A stretch of DNA of 64,000 nt from Pseudopyrenochaeta lycopersici (lineage: Eukaryota; Ascomycota; Dothideomycetes; Pleosporales; Pseudopyrenochaetaceae). The notes beneath the pieces were generated by a model that was not told the DNA's origin, did no database searches, and saw nothing but the letters and a program-made list of their open reading frames with translations. Location: positions 345,773 through 409,772 of the forward strand of contig NHZP01000043.1 in the NCBI GenBank assembly GCA_003313425.1, given 5' to 3'. Of this stretch, positions 1 to 9,818 are shown piece by piece (positions within the stretch are counted from its first letter, which is position 1; each line of letters starts with the position of its first letter). The translations under genes were made by a program, and so were the position numbers.

Positions 1-1575
1 GCCGCTACGTTTAGCAGACTGGGTGGAGGAGTACGAGGATAGCCTGTAACAGTTGTTGAGCGTCAGATCTAGCAAGAAGTACCACAGAGGTCGCCAGGTA
101 CGCTGGCGGACCTGCTGAACTGAGTAGTAGCTTTTCACTTGATCAAAGCGATCAACCTCGCTCTTGTGGCAATTGTAGTCGTCTATCATCTGAGGGATGC
201 CTAGTAACTTTATAGGCTCGTTGCCAAAGGCCTTCTCGAAGATCTTCTTGTTGTTTTGGGCCATCTTGGAGCGTCGGCGTTGCTTCATGATGAGCTGCGT
301 CGCTGTGGCGAATACCGTCAGCGGAACCTTGGCATGGTGGAGAGGCAAGAAACTCACGCTCAGCGACAGTACTGGCAAAAAGGACGACCTGATTGTCTCT
401 CCAAGCAGCTTGGAGGACTTGCTGACTTTGTGAAAGGGCCCAGTAAGTGTCTCCCCACTCTAGCTTACGCGTATGCTGAGTCTTAAGCTTTATAAGGTCG
501 CTATTAAAGCGCTCTTTTCGCAGCTTTGCCCGCGCCTGAGTACTGACAGCTGGAGCTTCTGCTAGAAGTTCAGCCTCAGCTGTCGCCTCAAATCTCTCCT
601 CTGTCGCTGTCTTTGTTGTCCTAACTGTCCCAGCGCAGCCTACGCCTTTAGATCTGAGGTATTCGAGCATGGGTATAGTATTAAAGAGATTGTCGTCCCA
701 CACAATGTGGAGATTTGGCGGGGAAAGGCGACGGCCAGCAGCATCTACGGCGAGTACAAGAGTGACGGGGACTGACTCTGTAGGAGTAAAAACTGGCGCG
801 TCAGCAGGTAAGTTGGGTAAATTGACAGGCCCTCGTCCTCTGGCATGAAATAACCAGTTTAGTATTACTCCGTCGTTAGCTAAACACCAGATTTTGAAGC
901 CCTCTGGAGTTGGCTTTGTCTTGATTATTACAAGCTCGCTCGCGCGTCCAGTAAATCTCGCGATAACCTCATCTACACAGAGGTGGACTCCAGGTGTCCA
1001 ATGCTTTAAGGAGCGCTCGCGGAGCGTCTCTGAGAGATCCCATATACGGCCAAAGGGCGACTTAAAGCTCTGATTGACTTCTGTACAGTACAGGTATCGG
1101 TCAAGCTGCTCCCATCGCTCCTTCGCCATGTAGCGATTGATCTCATGCCGAGGCGCTGTACCGTGGAGTTTTTGCCAGTATTCGACGAGAGAAGGCTCCC
1201 TGTGGACTCCCATATAAACGACGATTGCAAAGTACGTATACATTTCGCTCGAAGACGTAGGTTTCCACCTCCGGTAGGCTGGCGTTGGCGGTGCGTCAGC
1301 TTGAAGCCTCTCGGCGTGCTGATTTGTATGGTATACGATCCGATCGAGGACATCTACGTCAAAAAAAATAAGCTGAACAAAGCAATAGGAGAGTCAAGGT
1401 CTACACCTTCAGGTAAGAGAGAGCGTCCAAAAGTATGTGGGTTACTGATTCTCAGCCGTTGCCAGGCAGGTGGCGGCGTTGACGAAAGATCAGGAAAATC
1501 ACCAGCTTTTTTACTATACTTCGTATATTTTACGAAATCAGTATCATTACTTAATGGCGCTGCACGTTTTGACAT
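1..1575 (-). pseudogene. PiggyBac-type transposase, frameshifted and cut by the window edge
   Basis: The minus strand encodes a DDE_Tnp_1_7 (PiggyBac-like) transposase in three consecutive reading frames. The N-terminal part (1575-1354, ending SPIALFSLFF) runs into an A8 run at 1361-1368. The next frame, entered through DVDVLDRIVYHTNQHAERLQ, carries the central domain, including HLCVDEVIARFTGR with a catalytic-type Asp, down to about 385. A second shift near 355-385 moves the reading into the C-terminal part, which contains IDDYNCHKSEVDRFDQ and a WRPLWYFLLDLTLNN segment and stays open to base 1. Both shifts are inferred from continuing similarity across frames. The ends of the element and its TTAA sites are not visible. 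Programmed frameshifting is possible at the A8 run but unlikely given the second lesion. Confidence 0.85.
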
Positions 1576-1674
1576 AGTTGCATGTGCGAGAGATTTCGAA
1601 AAAGGCGTGTTTTAGCTGGTAAACAAAAATTGCCATCATCACGATAAACATTTAGTGTTCGGATGCATTTAGAT

Positions 1675-1920
1675 CTAATTGGCTATTAAAAGGTGGCCCG
1701 TGCCAGGGCGATGTTGGCGGTGCATGGGATAAAGAATATCTAGTTGATGTAGCTTTTCCCTTTCGTCTTCTGCCATCGCTATCATCTTTTCCAATGGCCG
1801 ATTCATCTCCGCCAGCTCCACCTGAGGCACAGATAATCTCGGAATAGAGACATTAGATCCTAAGCTTTGTCTGTTCTTTATATCTTCGACAGGAAACTTA
1901 TACTCGACCCAGAATACCAT
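1675..1920 (-). other. Unrecognised 81-codon open frame overlapping the inverted repeat
   Basis: A short open frame (81 aa) whose first 32 codons lie inside the left inverted repeat; the same N-terminal stretch is found again, oppositely oriented, from 6215. The residues are moderately charged (MAEDEREKLHQLDILYP) and match no family I recognise. It could be the end of a lost gene duplicated together with the repeat. Weak coding evidence. Confidence 0.2.
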
Positions 1921-2218
1921 ATTTCACCGCGGGCATGCAAGGTAGCGCCACCTCGGACAGCCTCGGATTCACTAGAAAGTGCGTGCATCTTGCCTAAAAT
2001 CCGCCAAGTCATAGATTGGCATATAGAGATTGTATCCCGAGCTAAGCACTCCAGTATCTAAGCTTGTTGTGCTTCAATGGTGACCTAATGCCTACTCATG
2101 CAGGGCTGAGAAATGAGCGCCCCACTTCCGAGTAGCACGAAAAGGTCGGAAAACAGTTTAGCTGTATTCTAATCCTGCTGATGTCAGGGTCTGATATCAC
2201 CATCGTGACTCGGGTCGG
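1824..2218 (+). repeat. Left arm of a 395-bp inverted repeat flanking NLR-A
   Basis: Read on the minus strand, this segment matches 5917-6311 over 395 bp without gaps; the one clear difference I noticed is T versus C near 1863/6271. Outside the arm similarity stops abruptly at 1824/6311. Inside, a patchy match continues to about 2345/5810 (shared TTGTAACACGTGCT). No matching target-site duplication borders the outer ends (CTCCACCT versus TTGGTTGT), so these are not obvious transposon termini. The rest of the interval to 2534 holds no gene. Confidence 0.9.
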
Positions 2219-2534
2219 GCCGCGAGACTAAGGTTAACCTCCCCCTAGTAAACAGCTAAGACCGATTCGAATCAACCAGTGTTAGTTCGAGCATGAACCT
2301 ATCCCAGCGCGCTTGTTCTTGTAACACGTGCTAGTGAGCATGAATCGTTATTTGCAAGACTACGTTATAGCCGCGTGATTTGACATAGCGTAGTGCATAT
2401 ATAATCATCCTACCTGCAGAGACCTTCGAGCTACTGATCCCATCTTCAGCAGCTCACGTGACAACACGGATTCCTTGCCTATGTGCATGCTCATGCCGCT
2501 ATTTAAGTGTCGTAAGAGAAAGGGCAAACTAATA

Positions 2535-5404
2535 CTACTCTTGCGACGCAAGCATTGCTGAATAGTATTGGCGACAAGCGCGAGTAGCCGGATGATCGGG
2601 CCCAAGGACGGTGAGGTACGCAGCGCATGCTCTTTCATACAAAACACGAGACTCATCGTAGTGGCGTCGATTTGCAAGGAGATGAGCAAGGCGGTACACG
2701 CTCATCAGCGTGTCTAGATGGTCGGGTCCAAGCACCTTCTCCCTCCGCGCCAGCGTCTGCCTGTTCATCGATTCCGCCTCCTCGCACTTGCCTTGGCTGT
2801 CCAGTACGAGCGCCAAGTTGCTCATGCTCGTCAGAGTGGAAGGATGGTCAGGTCCCAGCACCTTCTCTGTCCGCGCCAGCGTCTGCCTGTTCATCGATTC
2901 TGCCTCCTCGTACTTGCCTTGGCTGTTCAACACGAGCGCCAAGTTGTTCATGCTCACCAGCATGTCTGGATGGTCAGGCCCCAGCACCTTCTCCCTCCGC
3001 GCCAGCGTCTGCCTGTTTATTGATTTCGCTTCCTCATGTTTGCCTTGGCTGTCCAGCACTCCCGCCAAGTTGCTCATGCTCGTCAGCGTGGAAGGATGGT
3101 CAGGCCCTAGCGCCTTCTCCCTCCGTGCCAGCGTCTGCCTATTCATCGATTCTGCCTCCTTGTATCTTCCCTGGTCTCCAAGTGCTAGTCCTAATTCATT
3201 CATACTCGTGAGTGTCAGGCTATGCTCCTCCCCTAGCCTCCTTTCTCTCAATGATAACACTTGTCGGTGCGTTGTCTCGGCTGCTGAATATTGTCCAAGG
3301 CTTGATTGACACCGTCCCACCCGAGATAAGAGAGAAGCCCTTGCTGTCTCGTCCACTGTGTCGTCAAGTCCAGCCACGTAGATAGCGTGCGAGAGGTACC
3401 GAGCCCATACTTCCTTCCTCTCATGCCCGCCGTACGGCACGAGCTCCTCCAGCCGGGCCACTGCTATGCCCGCCCAAGTTACCCGCTCATCGTGCCCGTC
3501 TAGCCACAAGACAGACGCCATGTGGACTAGTCGATGCATGTCAAAAAACCTCTCTCTGCCTGGTCCTTGTACCGTCCGTTGGCGCTCTGTTATGAACGCG
3601 TATCCTGTCAGCGTTCCAAGTGCCTTCACCTGCTGCACTAAGGAGCCTCCAGGAGGTAGGAGCGACTGGGGAATGTTGATGCGATCGATGCACGCTATGA
3701 ACGAAAGATACTCTGCAGCAAGCTGATCTTGCCTGCGTATCTGTTCAAACGAGATATGCCACGTCTTAGCAATCGTGCTGTCCATCTCTCGGTATCTGCT
3801 GGGGTCTTCGAAATGCTCATTGAAGAGCTCAGTCTTATTACCAGTATGCTGGAAAAACGATATGTACTCGGACACTGATATGTCATTGATATTGATGAAA
3901 GCCGCTGCCTGCACGATAGCAAGTGGTAGACATGTAAGTTCCTCTAGTAGTTCGTCAACAGCTACCTCATCATCAAGCAACGCTGGCTTCGTTATGCGCC
4001 GCGCTAGCAGCTGCCCAGCTTCGGCTCTATTCATATCCTTCAGCTCCAACACACTGTTGGGCGTCAGTTCCCCGGCCACCTTCCTACTTCGCGTGGTGAA
4101 AAGGATTGTGCCTTTGTTGCTGTATGGGAGACAGTCAACCAATCGAGCTGACTTCGGATTGCTGTTATTAGTATCTGACAACACTCCAAGGTCGTCAGCA
4201 TTATCAACAATCATCAGCCAGTCGCCTAAGCTGCCTGAGCCTAGTGCCTCATTAACAAGCTTTATTATGTCCGCGTTGTCATCCGTGATTCCTGGTATGC
4301 GTAGGCGGACGCCGATCTCTCGATAGGCAAGCTCGAAGCTCTCTTGGCTGATAGCAGGCACCCAGAAACCTAGACTTCTAGCATGTCTCTCCAGTGCGCG
4401 GTATGCAAGCTCCAGGGCCAGTGCTGACTTCCCGCACCCTCCTAGTCCATATATTGTCCTGCGTCGGTGGGTGTTAGGAAGAAAAAGGTACTGTTGGAGC
4501 GATTGAAGCTGGTCTTCTCGTCCAATAAAGAGCTCGTTTCTTGGGAAAGGTAACAACGACGAGACTATACATTGTTAGCTGCTTATAACACGTACGAAAG
4601 AATGCTGCTTTCCTAGAATCAAAACTCACCAGACAAGTCATCCAGGCTTTCTGCTCCCCGTCCTTCCTGCCGCCTCCGTATCTCCTCTTTCAGCCGCAGG
4701 GTTGCGTATGCTTCTCCTTCTCCATATATAAGCGATAAGAACACCCCAAAAATACCTAGCAAGCAATATACCTTATCTTCCTTCAACGTTGTTATGCGTT
4801 CGGCCGCCCAGCTCATTCGCTCCTCAATACTGAACTCAGCGAGACTTTGTCCTCTTAATGCTCGGATAGGGATCTTAGTAATCTCGTGGATTTCTTGCTC
4901 TAAAGATATCCTAGTACCCAGGCGCTTATTCTCCTTAGAGAAGAACTCAACGCTGGCTGGCGCCAGAAGCTCTTGCAATGTCCAGCCTCGCGTGAACCAT
5001 CGGCTCTCTCGAAAGGCTGCCACCCACATTGTCCGGAAGGCTGAGGGGTCAGTGACCTCCTCCGGCACGGAGACATCCGACAGGTATACATAGCACTTGG
5101 ATGCACGTTGGTACCAGCGGAACATAGAGTTGATGGCTGCACTAAGCTCATCGCTGGTAGACCTGTTGATACAGCACGTATCTACCCAGAAGTACTCCAG
5201 GCCATCCGCTGCAGCCTGGTCGCAACAGAAGCGAATCTTGTTGTAGCCAGTCTTGTCCTTGCCAGTACCGGCCACCAGCTCGTTGTATGTGATTTCCTGT
5301 TCTTCGGTCCAGGTGTGCGATAGGATGGCATACGGAGGAGGGCGGTCATCGTTGAAAGATGTCAGTTGGAAGTTGCCGCCTGGTAGGCGCTTTAGAAGGC
5401 GCAT
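2535..5404 (-). CDS. HET-NB-ARC-TPR NLR-type protein (NLR-A)
   Basis: Two exons, 5404-4630 and 4564-2535, give a 934-residue protein. The intron starts GTGAGT, has the branch site GCTAAC and ends TATAG; the phase is kept. Residues about 20-190 are a HET domain (AILSHTW, YFWVDTCCI, RGWTLQELLAP). Residues about 270-520 are an NB-ARC ATPase with P-loop GLGGCGKS, Walker B WLMIVDN and ILFTTRSRK. From about 660 to the end are roughly six 42-residue TPRs of kinesin-light-chain type (GPDHPSTLTSMSNLA...). HET domains act as cell-death effectors in vegetative incompatibility; NB-ARC oligomerises on ligand sensing; TPRs are the likely sensor. The start is the ATG of MRLLKRL; an upstream extension lacks domain similarity. 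The NB-ARC frame has no ATG of its own, supporting the fused gene. No break was seen, so it may be functional. Confidence 0.88.
2719..3240 (-). repeat. Tandem 126-bp TPR-coding repeats of NLR-A
   Basis: About four tandem copies of a 126-bp unit coding GPDHP...NRQTLARREKVL. Adjacent units differ at only a few residues, e.g. DSQGKHEEAKSI versus NSQGKYEEAESM. Such high identity between neighbouring units points to recent duplication or gene conversion, a known trait of some fungal NLR repeats. Confidence 0.85.
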
Positions 5405-5916
5405 CGTGCCACCGCATAGAGAAAATGCTGGTCGAGTTGGATAGTGATGCAAGCGTGGTATCGTAAAGAGGCAGGAAGTGTAGAGCAGTAGTACATGTCT
5501 CTTGATCTTCTGTTCTGCGCATTTACAGAACACATCGAGCAGGCTGCAATCTGGCGGTCGATGGGCGCTTGGGGCCGTGCGCTTGGAGTTGTGTGCTTGG
5601 GGTTGTTTCGTCGGCGTCGCTCAGCGGGGCCCAGCGCTAAAGTGTAAGCTTCGTCTTGGCCCTACCGCTTCGCTCGTGCTGTCACGTGGGTGTGCAAAGA
5701 TCATTAGGAGCTCGAAATCATCTTCAATATAAGAGTCACATACACGAATACCTATTTATGCTAAGTGAATTGAGATCCTGCTACAACGATCCCGCATCCA
5801 TCTATCTATGCTGATGAGCACGTGTTACAAGAGCGAAAGCAAGCGCAAAGCGCAACGCTAGAAGGGAGGCGCGTGTTTCAGCGAGTCATGCTCGAAATAA
5901 GCCCGAACCCAGCGGT
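5405..5916. other. 5' flank of NLR-A, no gene seen
   Basis: This holds the presumed NLR-A promoter and the diverged inner extension of the right inverted repeat (about 5810-5916). Open frames here are short and without recognisable similarity. No regulatory motif could be assigned. Confidence 0.4.
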
Positions 5917-6311
5917 CCGACCCGAGTCACGATGGTGATATCAGACCCTGACATCAGCAGGATTAGAATACAGCTAAACTGTTTTCCGACCTTTTCGTGC
6001 TACTCGGAAGTGGGGCGCTCATTTCTCAGCCCTGCATGAGTAGGCATTAGGTCACCATTGAAGCACAACAAGCTTAGATACTGGAGTGCTTAGCTCGGGA
6101 TACAATCTCTATATGCCAATCTATGACTTGGCGGATTTTAGGCAAGATGCACGCACTTTCTAGTGAATCCGAGGCTGTCCGAGGTGGCGCTACCTTGCAT
6201 GCCCGCGGTGAAATATGGTATTCTGGGTCGAGTATAAGTTTCCTGTCGAAGATATAAAGAACAGACAAAGCCTAGGATCTAATGTCTCTATTCCGAGATT
6301 ATCTGTGCCTC
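5917..6311 (-). repeat. Right arm of the 395-bp inverted repeat flanking NLR-A
   Basis: Reverse-complement partner of 1824-2218, same length, no gaps. The same 64-codon frame can be read in both arms in opposite directions (1867-2061 plus and 6074-6268 minus), which is how the repeat is most easily seen. Arm-to-arm spacing is 3.7 kb and encloses the whole NLR-A gene. Confidence 0.9.
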
Positions 6312-6930
6312 TTGGTTGTTGTGGAGTTTATTGTGATGAAAAGCACTGTTGGTTTCCGGCACGCAGGGTTTTCCGCCACACAGGGATGGACGTTATTGTC
6401 GTTGCTTCCGCGCCTAGTTTGCAGAGAGCTTCTTTTTGTCGCAAAACAGACTTCTATCGCTACAGCATCGCCGTCAAGCTATTATAGCGTTAAAACCTAT
6501 AGAAACGTTCTGTCTGAGCCCACAGATTTCACACTCGTGCTAGAAAGTCATCAGCACCCTTGTGTCGGGTATGGTGCGAAGATTCATGCAGGGTCGCCAC
6601 TCGCGCCAGTACTTCTGACCCAACCAGTCTCTAATCCTAGCTAGTGCCATGCGGCCCGCACGTCTCACATAATCATCTCTGTAATTTACCAAGCCATCCT
6701 TGTGGTAGCTTAGCGCTGATTTTTCCCGCTCCGCCGTGGCCCCCGCCCACCGTGCCAAGGTACACGGGATGTGGCTGGCGCTGCTCTCCTACACCAGAGA
6801 ATAGTGCAGTCTCTATTATACCTTATGATTACAGCAACAGTAGACTCCTGCTTACATCCTTCGTATATAAGAGTGCTAAGTTAGACTATGCAAAGCGTTG
6901 TGTGTTTATTAAACCTGTAGTTAACCTATT
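6312..6930. other. Intergenic, nothing recognised
   Basis: Between the right repeat arm and the NLR-B stop codon. Only short open frames without similarity or usual codon bias are present. Confidence 0.4.
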
Positions 6931-7404
6931 TTATGCCCGCTTCCAGCCCAGCTTCCTCAGTAGTTTATGCCGCCTTGAAGCTGTCCCAACCGGGGCGTTG
7001 CTCGCATCTTTATCTCTTTCTAGAGCAGCAAGATTGGCGAGCAGGGGCTGGCATTTTTGATGGTCTTTCCCAAAGACCTTTTCGTAGCCCGAAAGCGCTT
7101 TCGCGTACCACGCTCTAGCCTCGACTACACGGCCTTTGTTGTCATAGAGCGAGCCAAAGGCCCACATAGTGTTTAGAGCTGGAACGTAGGTAGGGATTCT
7201 CTTAGAATCAATCGCCTTCTCGTATCCCTCCAGCGCTCGCTCATACATCTTCTCCGCCTCCTCAACATACCTGGGCATCTCGTTATAACCGTTATTTTTT
7301 AGGGTTTTTGCTGTAACCGTTATAACGAGATAGCAAAATCGAGTAACCGTTACAACGAGATAACGAGATAAGTAACGAGATAATTACGTAATCAGACAAT
7401 CTAT

Positions 7405-9772
7405 TTATATCCATTGACCTGCCGCAATATCCTCAAAATCATCGTCATCCTCGTCATCTTCTGCATTTGCCTCCATCGGGAACCCTAAGCCATGGTCTTT
7501 AAGAGGCCTGATTAGTCCCTCTTTTAGCCAGTTTGCTATACACTCAACCCTCTCGACATTCCGTGGTGTTAGACTACCTCTATCCCATGATAGCGTCCTC
7601 CTGGCACCAGAAAACACTCGTTCTGGCTCTGATGACTCTGCTGGGATAGATAGTATTGCGATAGCCATACGGCTAAGCTTTGGATACCTCTGCCTTTGCT
7701 CAAATCGACACCACCATTCCAAAGGACTCGTGCAATCAATCCGAGTTGCAGGCAATTCTGCGAATACCCGAAAATCATCAATATCCTGTGTATCTGCAGT
7801 GACAACATCCATCTCTTGCATGAGTAATGCAAATTCGTTCAACTCCTTCTTCCTTAGCGGCGGACCCATTGATACAGGAGTAGAAGGAGGGTTCTCTAGG
7901 GCAGAGATATTGAAATTCTCCTTCCAGAATGTACTAGCAGCAGTAAGAGCAGGCTCGTACCATTCCTCTGGCCAGTTCTTCTTGATATAAGCGGCGCGAC
8001 GTCTAGGATCAAGGAGAAGGGCAGCGGCGTATACAGGGACCTGATCAGTCATGTTGTAGTATTTATCAAGAATAAACCATCCCATTTCAATAGCTCGGAT
8101 CATCCGGGCGTCATGATGGGCCGGTTGAGAGTAATGCTCCTACGGTTTGTTAGTAGATGCCTTTATTAAGACCCTAAACTTACCTTTGCGCGCTCGTAGT
8201 GTTTAAGTAATGCATCCATAATTGGCAATGATTGCGAGATGGAGGAGCATTTGCCCTCTGCGTAGAGTGTCCCAGAGGCAAATGGCTGTAAAAATTTACA
8301 GGCCTTGCCTAGTAGGTCCCAGTCCTCAGTAGCAAAACGTATATCCCCAAGGGCAATCTCATGATCAGCCATAAAGTTGTTAATCTCTGGCTTTTTCTTT
8401 AAAGCACGGTGTATAACATCGTGCCATGAGGACCACCGAGTTTGATTGTCAATCCCTAGCTGTATACCTACGGAATCTCTCCACGCATCCATATGCAGTG
8501 TTGATTTCCGTAGCCATACAGCTAGGTTATGGAGTTTGCGAAGGGCAGGAATATTCTGAATACCAGAAAGTTCTTCTGGTATAGAGCCTTGGCTGCTTTG
8601 GCTACCCCTGCGGGCCTTTCTTTTGCGGTTAGATGGCAGACTATCGATAACTTCGTGCACATTTAGCTCTAAGGCTACGATCCTTCTCTGTTCAGAGGTG
8701 AGGACATCAGAAAACTGTGCGAGGAGCTCTTCTCCGGATACCTCTGCGGCGGCTAAGAGGGCAGCTTTGAGAGCCTCTTTAGAGGATGCGAGAAGGAAGG
8801 CTTGAAGGGAGAGGTTGATAATATGGCCGATACAACGGATACGACGCTGCTCTGCATTGAAATAGATCTAAATAAAGCGATTTGTTAGCTGTATTACTAC
8901 GCATAAAGGTAATATAACGCCTTACGCTATGTTCATCAAGCAATTGCTTCTCTAGAACCTTTAGAGTACTGTTATTTGATGTCGCATTATCGCCTGTATG
9001 CCAGCCGATGTTAGAGCAAATGTCAAAGTCTTCGAGAACGTCTAAGATAAGCCGCGCTTAGTGCTCTCCAGAATGGCTGTGTTGACACTCTCGTAGCCCC
9101 AGCAACGCATTCTGAAGCTTATAGTCGCCATCGACCCATTGAGCAGATATTGCTAACAGAGAGTGTCGATTTGGAGATGTCCAGAGGTCAGATGCGATGT
9201 GAATAGGGCTAGACGCTGCAGAGAGCCAGCCTTTAAGCTGCTCCCTATAAAGTCTATAGTTGGATGCAATGTATCGTACAGCTGTGCGTCGTTTATCGAT
9301 CAATAGATCTTTGATGGCTGGGTTGCATGCAAGTGCGAGATCGGTCATCTCACTCCACTCAACAGCTGAAAAAGGCATGCGGCGTCTTGTGAGTAGTCCT
9401 ATCAATGCTTCTCGGTATGCCTGTGCGTTAAACGCGTTGCGCAGGCCATTTGTATTGATGGTAGGTGTAAACATTGATGGGATATCTCGCTGTAGACCTG
9501 GTGTTGAGGCTGGTGTGGATATTGTTGATTGCGACGAGTTAGGGAATGCAGGCAATAAATGACGTGAGTTGACATGCTTAATCGCATTTGTCCTATGGTT
9601 TGTACTCCATTCAGGGCAGATTGTACAAATAAAGACCCAGGATTTTCGTTTTTTGCGTTGGCCTGGCTCTAGCGGTGGCTCTATGGTGTCCGTACGTATA
9701 ACAGCGTCGCGGGGTAGGTGTTACTAATCTAGTAGGTGTTGAAGATGACTTGGAAGAGATAACAGATGACAT
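7405..9772 (-). pseudogene. hAT transposase of hAT-1, with one stop and one frameshift
   Basis: Exons 9772-8926, 8867-8184 and 8139-7405 with GTAAGG/GTAAGT donors and CTAAC branch sites. The N-terminus has a BED-type zinc finger (WVFICTICPEW...HVNSRH), reached after a one-base shift near 9710. The catalytic region holds SDLWTSPNRHSLLA and, after an in-frame TAA at 9058-9060, ARLILDVLEDF and GWHTGDNATSNN. The second exon has RIRCIGHIINLSLQAF. The C-terminal hAT dimerisation region has MAIAILSIPAESSEPERVFS and RRTLSWDRG. The stop fits a CAA-to-TAA change, the transition RIP favours. The product would cut and paste the element in the nucleus if repaired; as read it is dead. Confidence 0.85.
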
Positions 9773-9818
9773 GGTGTTGTAGGGGGTGTTAAAATGGTTA
9801 AAATTGATGGATTAAGTA

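Noticed and set aside
2627..3309. Ser/Pro/Cys-rich repetitive open frames of 194 and 199 codons opposite NLR-A
   Set aside because: They are antisense shadows of the TPR-coding repeats; their period (42 codons) and content follow from the repeats on the other strand.
1824..6311. Inverted repeats around NLR-A as the ends of a TIR transposon carrying an NLR
   Set aside because: No target duplication at the outer edges, no transposase inside, and the arm shares no terminal signature with the elements seen here.
7405..9772. Separate genes for each open frame of the hAT-1 transposase
   Set aside because: Canonical introns and one stop and one shift join them into a single collinear hAT protein.
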